NCBI RefSeq assembly: GCF_029338355.1
Contig: NZ_CP119802.1
Location: 2,046,001-2,110,000 of the forward strand
Length of the DNA stretch: 64,000 nucleotides
Source of the DNA: Halosegnis marinus
GTDB lineage: Archaea > Halobacteriota > Halobacteria > Halobacteriales > Haloarculaceae
Direction of reading: 5' to 3'
In this document: positions 23,847-33,263 of the stretch, piece after piece
Numbering within the stretch: the stretch's first letter is position 1
How the letters are laid out: each line of letters begins with the position of its first letter
Notes under the pieces: generated by a model
The model's input: the letters and a program-made list of their open reading frames with translations, nothing else
Databases searched by the model: none
Told to the model about the DNA's origin: nothing
Made by a program: the position numbers and the translations under genes

Positions 23847-25322
23847 ATGACGCAGGGCGATAGATTGCCGACGGGGGACGCCGTCGTCGACCGGATGCTG
23901 CGGGGCGGCATTCCCGAGGGACGCGCGGTGCTCGTTCGGGGGGGCCCGGGAACCGGGAAGACGACGTTCGCGATGCAGTTCCTCCAGGAGGGTATCGCGA
24001 CGGGCGAACGGTGTCTGTTCGTCTCCACCGAACAGACCCGCGAGGAGCTACGCGACTCCTTCGCGGGCTACGAGTTCGACCTCGACCACGAGCTGCTGGG
24101 CGTGACGACGCTCCACCCCTCCCCCTCGGGAACGGGCGACGGGGACAGCCTCACGCTCCGCACGCTGGAGGGCGGCAACACGGTCGACGACCGCGAGATA
24201 CCGTTCACGACCGAGAACGTCGCGCGGTACTTCGAGAGCGCGCGCGGCTGCGACCGGCTGGTGCTCGACTCCGTCTCCGCGCTCCGCGCGGTGACCGACG
24301 ACGGCGAACTGTTCCGCCGGCAGCTGCTCGAACTCATCCGGGTGTTCTCCGACCAGTTGGGCGCGACGACGCTGTTCACCGCCGAGAACAACGACGGGCA
24401 CGACCCGCTCTCCTTTACGACCCACGGGGTCATCGGGCTGCGGCGCGAGCGCATCGACGACGACCCGCACCGGTTCCTCGAGGTCGAGAAGATGCGGGGC
24501 GTGGACCACGACCGCCGCACCGTCGAGTACACGCTCGAACCGACCGGCATCGAGGCGGGACCGGTGCGCCGCTCCCAGCCGCCGGAGCTCAAGACGCACA
24601 AGCACACGAGCATCGGCATCGACGGGCTGGACGCGCTGTGCGGGGGCGGGCTCGCCACCGGCGCGGGCGTCCTGCTCGAACACGACGGGCACGCGAACCT
24701 GACGGCGCTGTTCGGCGCGCTGCTGTCGCGGGCCGTCGAGCGCGACTCGACGCTCGTGCTCTCGCCGACCATCCGGATGCGACCCTCCTCCGTGCGCACG
24801 ATACTGGAGGGGCACGACGTGTCGCTCGACGACCTGCTGGAGCGGGACCGGCTGTTCGTCATCGACATGATCGGCGCGTGGGACGGGAGCCGCGAGAACG
24901 TGTACGCCGACTGCCACACCGCCGACGCGGTGGCCGCGGCGTACGACGACATCGCGCGCCGCGCGGGCGACGCGCCCCGCTTCTCGCTCGTCAACGCCGA
25001 CGCGATGGTGAACACGCTCGGCCCGGAGGAGGCGCGCGCCTCCCGCTACGCGCTCGAATCGGACTGGCTCCGCCCGGAGGACCTGCTCGTCCACATCCAG
25101 AACCCGAAGGAGACCTCCGAGCAGATGAACGGCTTCTACACCAACGCGGCCGAACAGATACTCCGGACGTGGGTGACCGACGCCGGCCTCCAGTACGTCT
25201 CGCTGCGGAAGTCGCCGTGCGGCTTCGTCGGCACCACCTCGCTCGTGGAGTACACGACCGAGCCGCCGTACCTGACGGTCCAGGAGCCGCCGGAGGAGCG
25301 GGAGAACCCCTACGCGGAATAG
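23847..25322 (+). CDS. KaiC/RAD55-like ATPase with degenerate second domain
   Basis: A 491-residue protein of two RecA-like halves, as in KaiC. The first half has a Walker A loop GGPGTGKTT at residues 32-40 and a Walker B-type RLVLDSVSAL near residue 138. The second half (from about residue 250, HTSIGIDGLDALCGGGL) keeps the fold outline but its loop reads LLEHDGHANLT, so it has no Walker A Lys and probably does not bind ATP. Roles in signalling are known for KaiC-like proteins, but none is assigned here. The ATG at 23847 fits the TATA box. It is followed by a winged-helix regulator gene. Confidence 0.85.
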   Translation: MTQGDRLPTGDAVVDRMLRGGIPEGRAVLVRGGPGTGKTTFAMQFLQEGIATGERCLFVSTEQTREELRDSFAGYEFDLDHELLGVTTLHPSPSGTGDGDSLTLRTLEGGNTVDDREIPFTTENVARYFESARGCDRLVLDSVSALRAVTDDGELFRRQLLELIRVFSDQLGATTLFTAENNDGHDPLSFTTHGVIGLRRERIDDDPHRFLEVEKMRGVDHDRRTVEYTLEPTGIEAGPVRRSQPPELKTHKHTSIGIDGLDALCGGGLATGAGVLLEHDGHANLTALFGALLSRAVERDSTLVLSPTIRMRPSSVRTILEGHDVSLDDLLERDRLFVIDMIGAWDGSRENVYADCHTADAVAAAYDDIARRAGDAPRFSLVNADAMVNTLGPEEARASRYALESDWLRPEDLLVHIQNPKETSEQMNGFYTNAAEQILRTWVTDAGLQYVSLRKSPCGFVGTTSLVEYTTEPPYLTVQEPPEERENPYAE

Positions 25323-25356
25323 CAACGCCTTCGGCGCGGCCCCCGCTCGTCGGGGT

Positions 25357-25638
25357 ATGGAGTGGTTCGCGAGCGGGATGCGCCGCGACGTCTGCCTGCT
25401 GTTGTACGGCGAGGAGCGGAAGGTACAGAAGCTCAAGACCGCGCTCGGGCGACGGTACGACCGCCGCGTGCGCCCGAAACAGTTCGACGGCGCGATACGG
25501 GCGCTGGAGGAGGCGGGCCACGTCGAGCGCCGCACCGAGGGCATCGCGGACGTGCTCGCGCTCACCGAGCGCGGAGAGCGGGGGGTCGAGACGCAGTACG
25601 AGTTCTTCCGCGAACGGGTCGCCGGCTCAGGCGAGTAG
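25357..25638 (+). CDS. Winged-helix DNA-binding protein, PadR-like
   Basis: A 93-residue protein. Residues 1-70 form a helix-turn-helix with a wing: [40 protein letters not shown] and a wing strand [10 protein letters not shown]. It is near the size of small PadR/ArsR-type regulators. It lies 34 nt after the KaiC-like gene and probably in the same transcript, so it may regulate or answer to it. Its 3' end overlaps the convergent acyl-CoA dehydrogenase gene by 12 nt. Confidence 0.78.
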   Translation: MEWFASGMRRDVCLLLYGEERKVQKLKTALGRRYDRRVRPKQFDGAIRALEEAGHVERRTEGIADVLALTERGERGVETQYEFFRERVAGSGE

Positions 25639-26769
25639 CTCGTTCGCGATGGTGTTGCGCAGCACCTCGCTGGTCCCCTCGTATATCTCGTTGAGCTTCG
25701 CGTCGCGGTAGAACCGCTCGGCGGGGAAGTCCTTCGTGTAGCCGTAGCCGCCGTGGATCTGGATGCCCTCGTTCGCCACCTCGCGGGAGACCTCCGAGGC
25801 GCGGAGCTTCGCCTGCGCGGCCTCCTTGACGTAGTTCTCGCCGCGCATCTTCCGGTCGGCGGCGTCGTGCATCAGCAGGCGGGCCGCCCGCGTCTTCGTG
25901 TCCATGTCCGCCAGCTTGTGCTGGATGGCCTGGAACTCCGAGATGGGGTTGCCGAACTGCTCGCGGTCCTGTGCGTACGCCGTCGCCTCGTCGAGCGCGG
26001 CCTGCGCGATGCCGACCGAGCGGGCCGCGATGGTGATGCGCCCGCCGTTGAGCGTCTTCAGCGCGTGGACGAAGCCCGCGCCCTCCTCGTCGAGCAGGCG
26101 CTCCTCCGGGATCCACATGTCGTCGAAGCGGAGTTCGGCGGTGGGACAGCCCTTGTCGCCGAGCTTGTCCTCCGTCCCCTCCACGATGAAGCCGTCGTCC
26201 TCCTCCGGACGGACGATGAACGAGGAGATGCCCTTGTTGCCGGCCTCGGGGTCGGTCTTGGCGAACAGCGTCACGGTGTCCGCGACGGAGCCGTTCGATA
26301 TCCAGAGCTTGTTCCCGTCAACACGGTAGCCGTCGCCGTCCTTCTCGGCGGTCGTCCCCATCGCCGGCACGTCGGAGCCGGCCTGCGGCTCCGAGAGCGC
26401 GAACGCGCCGATGTCGCTCCCCTCGGCGAGCGGGGTGAGGTACTCCTCCTTCTGGGCCTCGCTCCCGAACTCGTACACCATGTTGCCCGCCAGCGAGATG
26501 TGCGCGGCGACGATGGTGCCGAGGCCGCCCGACCCGCGGCTTATCTCCTCTAACGCCATCGGGTAGGCGTGGTAGTCGAGCCCCGCGCCGCCGTACTCCT
26601 CCGGGAACGGCATCCCCATCAGGCCGAGGTCGGCGAGTTCGCCCACGAGGTCGGCCGGGAACTCGTCCTCCTTGTCGATCTCCGCGGCGCGGGGGACGAC
26701 CTCCTCGTCCACGAACTCCGCGACCATCTCCTTGATCTGTTTCTGTTCGGGCGTGAGGCTCAGGTCCAT
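25627..26769 (-). CDS. acd: Acyl-CoA dehydrogenase
   Basis: A 380-residue FAD acyl-CoA dehydrogenase, a paralogue of the one at 9 kb. The flavin/substrate motif is [15 protein letters not shown]; the C-terminus [12 protein letters not shown] holds the catalytic Glu. With the 3-hydroxyacyl-CoA dehydrogenase gene upstream it makes two of the beta-oxidation steps; the order on the minus strand is hbd then acd. Short- or branched-chain specificity cannot be told. Confidence 0.93.
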   Translation of the reverse strand: MDLSLTPEQKQIKEMVAEFVDEEVVPRAAEIDKEDEFPADLVGELADLGLMGMPFPEEYGGAGLDYHAYPMALEEISRGSGGLGTIVAAHISLAGNMVYEFGSEAQKEEYLTPLAEGSDIGAFALSEPQAGSDVPAMGTTAEKDGDGYRVDGNKLWISNGSVADTVTLFAKTDPEAGNKGISSFIVRPEEDDGFIVEGTEDKLGDKGCPTAELRFDDMWIPEERLLDEEGAGFVHALKTLNGGRITIAARSVGIAQAALDEATAYAQDREQFGNPISEFQAIQHKLADMDTKTRAARLLMHDAADRKMRGENYVKEAAQAKLRASEVSREVANEGIQIHGGYGYTKDFPAERFYRDAKLNEIYEGTSEVLRNTIANELLA

Positions 26770-26922
26770 ACTGCAGCCTTCGACGCGCCGTACTTGGCCC
26801 TTTCGAGGCCGTCGAGCCCCGTTCTAAGCCAGAAAACACATACCCCCCGCGTGAGTACCCTCGGGTGACGGCGGACACGGGTAGGGGTACACGGCGTCCG
26901 CCCGGGCCGATTCTTTCGCGCG

Positions 26923-27783
26923 CTACTCGTACTCGTAGAAGCCTCGCCCGGTCTTCTTCCCGAGGTCGCCCGCGTCCACCTTCCGGCGGAGCAGGTACGC
27001 CGGCTTGTAGCGGTCGCCCAGCTCCTCGTGGAGCGTCTCGGAGGCGTCGAGACAGATGTCGAGGCCGATGTGGTCGGCGAGTTCGAGCGGCCCCATCGGG
27101 ACGTTCGTGCCGAGCGTCATCCCGCGGTCGATGTCCTCCTTCGCGGCGACGCCCTCGTCGAACGCGCGCACGCCCTCGTTTATCCACGGCATGAGGATGC
27201 GGTTGGTGACGAAGCCGGGCTTGTCGTCGGACTCCCACGTCTCCTTGCCCAGCGCCTCGGAGAACCCGTGTGCGAGCTCGGTCGCCCCGTCGCTCGTGTG
27301 CTCGCCCGTCACCACCTCGACGCCCTTCATCACGGGCACGGGGTTCATGAAGTGGAGGCCGACGACGAGGTCGGGCCGCTCCGTCGCGGCCGCGATGGTC
27401 GTGATGGAGAGCGTCGAGGTGTTCGTCGCCAGCACGACGTCCTCGTCCGTCACCTCGTCGAGGTCCGCGAAGATATCGCGCTTGATGTCCATCTTCTCGA
27501 CCGCGGCCTCGACGACGAGGTCGCAGTCCCCGAGGTCGGCGAGGTCCGTCGTCCCCGCGATGCGGTCCAGCGCGTCGGCCTTCTCCGCCTCGGTCATCTC
27601 CTCCTTGCGGACGAACCGCGACAGCGAGTCGTCGATGGCATCGAGGCCCTTCTCGACGAACTCCGTCTCGATGTCGCGCATCACCACGTCGTAGCCGGCC
27701 GCCGCGGCGACCTGCGCGATGCCGTTGCCCATCGTGCCCGCGCCGACGACGCCCACCCGCTCTACCTCGTCCAGTTCGCGCAT
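26923..27783 (-). CDS. hbd: 3-hydroxyacyl-CoA dehydrogenase
   Basis: A 286-residue NAD enzyme oxidising 3-hydroxyacyl-CoA in beta-oxidation or crotonate-type pathways. The Rossmann motif is VGVVGAGTMGNGIAQVAAAA. The catalytic His is in VGLHFMNPVPVMKGVEVV, and the C-terminal helical domain ends with GDLGKKTGRGFYEYE. The length fits the single-function bacterial-type enzyme rather than a multifunctional FadB. The downstream acyl-CoA dehydrogenase, 153 nt away, uses the product of earlier steps. Confidence 0.95.
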   Translation of the reverse strand: MRELDEVERVGVVGAGTMGNGIAQVAAAAGYDVVMRDIETEFVEKGLDAIDDSLSRFVRKEEMTEAEKADALDRIAGTTDLADLGDCDLVVEAAVEKMDIKRDIFADLDEVTDEDVVLATNTSTLSITTIAAATERPDLVVGLHFMNPVPVMKGVEVVTGEHTSDGATELAHGFSEALGKETWESDDKPGFVTNRILMPWINEGVRAFDEGVAAKEDIDRGMTLGTNVPMGPLELADHIGLDICLDASETLHEELGDRYKPAYLLRRKVDAGDLGKKTGRGFYEYE

Positions 27784-27828
27784 GGTCCCCGTTCGACGCG
27801 GCGGGTCGTAAAGACTGCCGAACGCGAC

Positions 27829-28728
27829 TCAGGGCTCGACCCGGTCGTGGAACGCGGCGACCCGGTCGAACAGCGCCCCGCGCCGGCGCTCGACGGCGAG
27901 GAAGTGCGACCCGCCCGCGAGTTCGGCGTACTCGCGGTCGTCGCTCCCGAGCGCGTCGTAGAGGCCGAGCGCGTCCGCCCGGGTCGCGGTGCGGTCGAGC
28001 GACCCCCGGACGACGAGCGCCGGCGCCGTCACCGCACCGGCGTCGTAGGCGCGCTCGCCCCGCGCCGCGGCGGTCAGGTCCGCGAGCGTGCCGTTCGGGG
28101 CCGCTATGCTGTCCGGGCCGACGCCCTGTCCCTCGTGGAGCGTCTCCCAGAACGCGTCGAACGCGCCGGGGTCCCGGTAGTCGTCCGGTTCCGATTCCCC
28201 GAAGTGCGCGTCCCACCGCTCGCGGGTTTCCTCGCGCGTCGCCTCCCGCTTCGGGGCCGGCGGGTCGCCGGGGTCGAAGGCCGAGACGCGTTCCGGGTCG
28301 GGTCGGTACACGGGTGCGTAGAGGACCACGGAATCGACCGACACGCCGCGTTCGAGCGCGACGCCGGCTATCATCGACCCCCACGAGTAACCGACGAGGT
28401 GGACGACCTCGTGGCGCTTCCGCACGAAGTCGAGCGCGGCCGCGAGGTCGCCGGCCGCCTCCGGGGCGCGTACCGGGGGGTCGCCGCCGGGCGGGTCGTC
28501 CATCGCGGCGGGCCGGTCGCTGTCGCCGTACCCACGCACGTCGAGCGCGTAGGCCGCGCGACCCGCGTCCGCGACCGCGGCGAGCCACGAGCGGTCGGGG
28601 GTGTCGAACGCCGGGCGCGCGCCGAACGTCGCGCCGTGGACGAACACGACGGCGGTGTCGCCCGCGCCCGCGGCGTGGAGCGCGAGGCCGGTACCGTCGG
28701 GTGCCGCGAGCCGATGGGTCGTGGACAT
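27829..28728 (-). CDS. Alpha/beta hydrolase
   Basis: A 299-residue protein. The nucleophile elbow is VGYSWGSMIA (G-x-S-x-G) near residue 117, after the oxyanion motif VFVHGATFGARP. The Asp is likely in VVRGSLDRTAT and the His in AGGSHFLAVE. It has no signal peptide. Family members include esterases and haloalkane-type enzymes, and the substrate cannot be told. The upstream start at ATG 28728 gives the normal N-terminus. It is divergent from the aldolase gene. Confidence 0.88.
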   Translation of the reverse strand: MSTTHRLAAPDGTGLALHAAGAGDTAVVFVHGATFGARPAFDTPDRSWLAAVADAGRAAYALDVRGYGDSDRPAAMDDPPGGDPPVRAPEAAGDLAAALDFVRKRHEVVHLVGYSWGSMIAGVALERGVSVDSVVLYAPVYRPDPERVSAFDPGDPPAPKREATREETRERWDAHFGESEPDDYRDPGAFDAFWETLHEGQGVGPDSIAAPNGTLADLTAAARGERAYDAGAVTAPALVVRGSLDRTATRADALGLYDALGSDDREYAELAGGSHFLAVERRRGALFDRVAAFHDRVEP

Positions 28729-28815
28729 ACCCGTTCCCGACGCCCGCACGACATAGTTCCCCGCGCCGCGTGGGGCATCAGTAGCTTCTTTGTCGCCCTG
28801 ACTGGAGTGGCGCGT

Positions 28816-29610
28816 ATGCGACCCTTCGACGACACGCCGCTCGCCCGCGACGGCAAGGTACTCATCCTCGCGTACGACCACGGCCTCGAACACGGCCCGG
28901 TGGACTTCGAGGGACTGGCCGGGAGCGAGGACCCCGCCCGGACCTTCGAGGCGGCTACCCACCCCGCGGTCACCTCCCTCGCGGTCCAGAAGGGGCCGGC
29001 GGAGGCGTACTACCCCTCCTACGAGGACGACGTGGACCTGCTCCTGAAGCTCAACGGCACGTCGAACCTCTGGATGGGCGAACCGGACTCGGCGGTTAAC
29101 TGCACGGTCGACTACGCCCACGATATCGGCGCGTCGTCGGTCGGGTTCACCGTCTACGGCGGCTCGAACCACGAGATAGAGATGGTCGAGGAGTTCCGCG
29201 ACGCACAGGAGGCCGCCCGCGCCCGCGACCTCCCCGTCGTGATGTGGTCGTACCCGCGCGGCCAGGGGCTGAAGAACGACACCGCGCCGGACACCATCGC
29301 GTACGCGGCGCGACAGGCGCTCGAACTCGGCGCGGACGTGGCGAAGGTGAAGTACCCCGGCTCGCGCGAGGCGATGGAACACGCCGTCTCGATGGCCGGG
29401 CGCACGAAGGTCGTCATGTCCGGCGGCTCGAAGACCACCGACCGGGAGTTCCTCTCCTCGGTGAAGGACGTCATCGACGCGGGCGGCGCCGGCCTCGCCG
29501 TCGGCCGCAACGTCTGGCAGCGCGAGGACCCGACGCGCATCCTCGACGCGCTCGAAGCCGTCATCTTCGACGAGACGACGGTGGACGAAGCGCTCGCTCG
29601 CGCCGAGTAG
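28816..29610 (+). CDS. fba: Class I fructose-bisphosphate aldolase
   Basis: A 264-residue archaeal-type class I aldolase (DhnA family) cleaving or joining fructose-1,6-bisphosphate. N-terminus KVLILAYDHGLEHGPVDF carries the typical YDHG. The Schiff-base Lys is in GADVAKVKYPGSREAM near residue 180. The phosphate site is KVVMSGGSKTTDREF with AGLAVGRNVWQR. It starts 1 nt before an FBPase gene, so the pair works in gluconeogenesis. Upstream a T-rich GTAGCTTCTT is the likely core promoter. Confidence 0.94.
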   Translation: MRPFDDTPLARDGKVLILAYDHGLEHGPVDFEGLAGSEDPARTFEAATHPAVTSLAVQKGPAEAYYPSYEDDVDLLLKLNGTSNLWMGEPDSAVNCTVDYAHDIGASSVGFTVYGGSNHEIEMVEEFRDAQEAARARDLPVVMWSYPRGQGLKNDTAPDTIAYAARQALELGADVAKVKYPGSREAMEHAVSMAGRTKVVMSGGSKTTDREFLSSVKDVIDAGGAGLAVGRNVWQREDPTRILDALEAVIFDETTVDEALARAE

Positions 29611-29611
29611 C

Positions 29612-30445
29612 ATGGTCGGGGAGATACTCGACGCCGTCGCCCGCACCGCGCCCGAGGTCCGCGCCGGCCTGCCGGGGCGGCGCGCCTACGGCGACGAGGA
29701 GAACCCCTCCGGCGAGCGCCGCCTCGCGGCCGACGAGTACGCCGACTCCCTCCTCGAGGAACGCCTGCTGGCGCTCGACTCGGTCGGGAGCTACGCCAGC
29801 GAGGAGCAGTCGGGGGTCGTCGACGACGACGGGGAGTACCACGTCGCCTGCGACCCGCTCGACGGCTCCTCGAACCTCAAGTCGAACAACGCGATGGGCA
29901 CTATCGTCGGCGTGTACGACGAACCGCTCCCCGCCGGCGGCCGGAGCCTCGTCGCCAGCGCGTTCGTCCTGTTCGGTCCCATCACGACGATGACCGTCGC
30001 CCGCGACGGGACGGTGACCGAATATCTCCTCGAGGACGGCGAGCGCACCGCGGTCACCGAGGACCTCGCGCTCCCCGACGACCCCGTTGTCTACGGCTTC
30101 GGCGGGCGCGTCCCGGACTGGCCCGCCGACTTCGCGGGCTACGTCGAGTCCGTCGAGCAGGAGCTGAAACTCCGCTACGGCGGCGCGATGATAGCCGACG
30201 TGAACCAGGTGCTCACCTACGGGGGAATCTTCGCCTACCCGGCGCTCGACTCCGCGCCCGCGGGCAAACTCCGGCTCCAGTTCGAGGGGAACCCCATCGC
30301 GCACATCGTTGAGACGGCCGGCGGCGCGTCCTCGGACGGCGAGCGGTCGCTCCTCGACGTGGAACCGACGGACCTCCATCAGCGGGTCCCGGTCCACGTC
30401 GGGAACGAGTCGCTTATCGACCGGCTCGAAGCCGCGCTGTCGTAG
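29612..30445 (+). CDS. fbp: Fructose-1,6-bisphosphatase, class I
   Basis: A 277-residue enzyme that removes the C1 phosphate of fructose-1,6-bisphosphate. The metal-binding CDPLDGSSNLKSNN motif near residue 83 is the class I signature. A preceding Glu pair is in YASEEQSGVV, and KLRLQFEGNPIAHIVETAGG is the substrate region. It lies 1 nt after the aldolase stop, so both products are made together and push carbon to hexoses. Confidence 0.94.
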   Translation: MVGEILDAVARTAPEVRAGLPGRRAYGDEENPSGERRLAADEYADSLLEERLLALDSVGSYASEEQSGVVDDDGEYHVACDPLDGSSNLKSNNAMGTIVGVYDEPLPAGGRSLVASAFVLFGPITTMTVARDGTVTEYLLEDGERTAVTEDLALPDDPVVYGFGGRVPDWPADFAGYVESVEQELKLRYGGAMIADVNQVLTYGGIFAYPALDSAPAGKLRLQFEGNPIAHIVETAGGASSDGERSLLDVEPTDLHQRVPVHVGNESLIDRLEAALS

Positions 30446-30525
30446 GCCGGTCCGCGCGTCGCGTTTCACGTCACTTTCTCCCATACGGACGGAGGGCTGA
30501 AACCCCGCCGCGCCGAGCGACCGAC

Positions 30526-30993
30526 ATGGACCTCGTCGAAGCCACGGCCGACGACCTCGACGCGCTCGCCGAGCGCTGGTACGCGCTCGCGACGGCGATG
30601 GAGGGCCACTCCGACCTGAACGAACTGGCCTACGCGGACGCGGACGAGGTGCCGGTCGACGGTTTCCGCGCACACCTCGACGACGACTCGGTTACGGACT
30701 ACCTCGTCCGCGAGGACGGCGGGACCGTCGGGTTCGTCACGCTCTCGGAGGGCACCCATCCCTCGCGGGAGTACTCGCGGTACCTCCGGGTCGTGAACCT
30801 CGCCATCGACGAGGGGCACCGGAACCGGGGCCTCGGTGCGGCGGTGCTGGACCGCGTTCGGGAACTGGCCCGCGAACGGGGCTGTGACCACCTGAAGGTG
30901 TCCTGCGAGTGGGGCAACGAGGGCGCGCGCCGGTTCTACCGCGAGGCGGGGTTCGAGCCGAAGCAGGTGGACTTCGCGACGCCGCTGGAGTGA
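30526..30993 (+). CDS. GNAT family N-acetyltransferase
   Basis: A 155-residue acetyltransferase. The acetyl-CoA binding loop is visible in LAIDEGHRNRGLGAAVLDRV (R-x-x-G-x-G/A), and the C-terminal strand-turn RRFYREAGFEPKQVDF is typical. The acceptor is unknown; it may be a protein N-terminus, a small amine or an antibiotic. A TATA-like GGGCTGAAACC lies about 27 nt upstream. It is not clearly part of an operon. Confidence 0.88.
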   Translation: MDLVEATADDLDALAERWYALATAMEGHSDLNELAYADADEVPVDGFRAHLDDDSVTDYLVREDGGTVGFVTLSEGTHPSREYSRYLRVVNLAIDEGHRNRGLGAAVLDRVRELARERGCDHLKVSCEWGNEGARRFYREAGFEPKQVDFATPLE

Positions 30994-31038
30994 ATCCCCC
31001 CTCGCGGGCGGCTCACGACAATACTTGCGAACGGAAAC

Positions 31039-31048
31039 CGATTAGTCG
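31039..31048 (+). promoter_or_regulatory. TATA-like element of carboxylase gene
   Basis: CGATTAGTCG centred 25 nt before ATG 31069, giving a leaderless transcript. Confidence 0.5.
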
Positions 31049-31068
31049 CGGGCGGGGGCAGAACGGGT

Positions 31069-32814
31069 ATGGACGTCACTATCGGGGCCGACGCGACCGA
31101 GGAGGAGGCCTCGGCCATCGCCAGCGCGCTGTCGGAACACACCGACGACGACGAGATACGCGTCTTCGTCGGGGACAGCGACGAGCCCGTCCTCGTGCGC
31201 GAGGTGGACCTCACCGCGCCCATCGAGGACGACCTCGGGCCGACGGAGCGCGAGGAACGGCTCCGCGAGGAGATCGCCGACATCGAGGCGGGCGGCCCGT
31301 CGAAGTACAAGGAGCGCCTGTCGGAACAGGGGAAGCTGTTCGTCCGCGACCGGCTGGACCTGTGGTTCGGCGACGACGTCCACTTCGAGGACGGGAAGTT
31401 CGCCCACTTCGACGCGTGGCACGGGAACAGTCCCGAGGTCGAGGAGGCCGAGGAGTCCGACCGCGTGCCGGCCGACGGCCTGCTCACGGGCGCGGCGGAG
31501 TTCGAGGGGCGCGACCTCCACTTCATGGCGAACGACTTCACGGTGAAGGCCGGGTCGATGGCCGGCCGCGGCGTCGAGAAGTTCCTCCGGATGCAACAGC
31601 GCGCGCTCAAGACGGGCAAGCCGGTCCTCTACCTGATGGACTCCTCGGGCGGGCGCATCGACCAGCAGACGGGCTTCTTCGCCAATAGGGAAGGAATCGG
31701 GAAGTACTACTACAACCACTCGATGCTCTCCGGGCGCGTCCCGCAGATATGCGTCCTCTACGGGCCGTGTATCGCCGGCGCGGCGTACACCCCGGTGTTC
31801 GCCGACTTCACCGTCATGGTCGAGGGGATGAGCGCGATGGCCATCGCCTCCCCGCGGATGGTGAAGATGGTCACGGGCGAGGACATCGACATGCAGGACC
31901 TCGGCGGCCCGGAGATACACGCGAAGTACTCCTCCAGCGCGGACCTCGTGGCCCGAGACGAGGAGCACGCTCGCGAACTCGTCTCCCAGCTCGTCACCTA
32001 CCTGCCGGACAACAGCGACGAGGACCCGCCGATGTCGAAGCCGAAGGCCCCGCGCAAGGACCCGAAGGGCATCGACGCCGTCGTCCCCGAGGCCCCGAAC
32101 GAGCCGTACGACATGGAGCGGGTCATCGAGCGCGTGGTCGACCACGGCTCGTACTTCGAGCTCCAGCCGGAGTTCGGCAAGGAGATCATCACCGCGTTCG
32201 CCCGCGTGGACGGCCGCCCGGTCGGCATCGTGGCGAACCAGCCGAACGAGCGCGCGGGCGCCATCTTCCCCGACGCCGCGGAGAAGGCCGCCGGCTTCGT
32301 CTGGAAGTGCGACGCCTACGACATCCCGCTCCTCTACCTCTGTGACACGCCCGGCTTCATGGCCGGGTCGTCGGTGGAGAAGGAGGGTATCCTGGAGAAG
32401 GGGAAGAAGATGATCTACGCCACCTCCGAGGCCACCGTCCCCAAGCAGTCCGTCATCGTCCGGAAGGCGTACGGTGCGGGCATCTACGCCATGTCGGGGC
32501 CGGCCTACGACCCGGAAGCCACCCTCGGCCTCCCGTCCGGGGAAATCGGCATCATGGGTCCCGAAGCCGCCATCAACGCCGTGTACGCGAACAAGCTGAA
32601 CGACATCGACGACCCCGAGGAGCGCGCCGAGACGGAGGAGCGCCTGCGCGAGGAGTACCGCCGCGACATCGACGTCCACCGGATGGCGAGCGAGGTCGTC
32701 ATCGACGAGATAATCCCGCCGTCCGAACTCCGCGAGGAACTCGCGGCGCGGTTCGCGTTCTACGAGGACGTCGAGAAGGACCGTCCCTCGAAGAAACACG
32801 GCACCGTCTTCTAG
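31069..32814 (+). CDS. pccB: Acyl-CoA carboxylase beta subunit (propionyl-CoA type)
   Basis: A 581-residue carboxyltransferase. It transfers the carboxyl from biotin to acyl-CoA, most likely propionyl-CoA. The crotonase-like core is seen in two halves: MDSSGGRIDQQTGFFANREG, GPCIAGAAYTPVFAD, and later VANQPNERAGAIFPDAAEKA, CDTPGFMAGSSVEKEG. Residues 1 to about 65 are an extension (TIGADATEEEASAIASALSE) resembling small epsilon-like carboxylase subunits. The biotin-carrying alpha subunit is not in the window. The gene has its own promoter and overlaps the DoxX stop by 4 nt at the end. Confidence 0.92.
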   Translation: MDVTIGADATEEEASAIASALSEHTDDDEIRVFVGDSDEPVLVREVDLTAPIEDDLGPTEREERLREEIADIEAGGPSKYKERLSEQGKLFVRDRLDLWFGDDVHFEDGKFAHFDAWHGNSPEVEEAEESDRVPADGLLTGAAEFEGRDLHFMANDFTVKAGSMAGRGVEKFLRMQQRALKTGKPVLYLMDSSGGRIDQQTGFFANREGIGKYYYNHSMLSGRVPQICVLYGPCIAGAAYTPVFADFTVMVEGMSAMAIASPRMVKMVTGEDIDMQDLGGPEIHAKYSSSADLVARDEEHARELVSQLVTYLPDNSDEDPPMSKPKAPRKDPKGIDAVVPEAPNEPYDMERVIERVVDHGSYFELQPEFGKEIITAFARVDGRPVGIVANQPNERAGAIFPDAAEKAAGFVWKCDAYDIPLLYLCDTPGFMAGSSVEKEGILEKGKKMIYATSEATVPKQSVIVRKAYGAGIYAMSGPAYDPEATLGLPSGEIGIMGPEAAINAVYANKLNDIDDPEERAETEERLREEYRRDIDVHRMASEVVIDEIIPPSELREELAARFAFYEDVEKDRPSKKHGTVF

Positions 32815-33233
32815 CGGCGGAGCGCGCCCACCGTCACGGCCCACGCCAGCCCCGCGAGGCCCACGTCGCGCGCGAGCACGTCCCCGAACAGCCCCGCTGT
32901 CGCCCAGACTGCGGCGAGGTAGAGACACGTCGCCGAGAGCGAGACGGCCGCGACGAACGCCGCGAACGCGGTGTAGCGGTCCACGAGCAGGGCGACGCCG
33001 AACGCGACCTCGAGCCAGCCGTTCGCGAGCATGAACGTCGTCGGCGAGACGACGAGGAACGGTTCGAGCCAGTCCACGACGTAGAGGGTCCAGGCGGCGG
33101 GGTCGAGCAGTTTGTGGACGCCCGCGAGCAGTACCATCCCGCCGAGGCCGACGCGCGCGAACACGCCCGGCCGCGGCGCGCGCTCCGCCGTCCGCCGCGC
33201 CGCGTCCGTCACGCGCCCCCGTGTCGTGGTCAT
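32811..33233 (-). CDS. DoxX-like membrane protein
   Basis: A 140-residue membrane protein with four helices (about 25-45, 60-82, 88-108 and 116-137). The region LGGMVLLAGVHKLLDPAAW and NGWLEVAFGVALL match the DoxX family, which includes terminal-oxidase subunits and small quinone-related proteins. The precise activity is unknown. Its stop is convergent with pccB and overlaps by 4 nt. Confidence 0.84.
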   Translation of the reverse strand: MTTTRGRVTDAARRTAERAPRPGVFARVGLGGMVLLAGVHKLLDPAAWTLYVVDWLEPFLVVSPTTFMLANGWLEVAFGVALLVDRYTAFAAFVAAVSLSATCLYLAAVWATAGLFGDVLARDVGLAGLAWAVTVGALRR

Positions 33234-33263
33234 GGCGGGGGTAGGCGAGGCCCCGACGAAAAG

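Noticed and set aside
26830-26922. Rho-independent-like terminator after hbd (GGCGGAC...GTCCGCC)
   Set aside because: The arms are 7 bp with a long loop and the T-run is weak and distant; I could not decide between terminator and chance.
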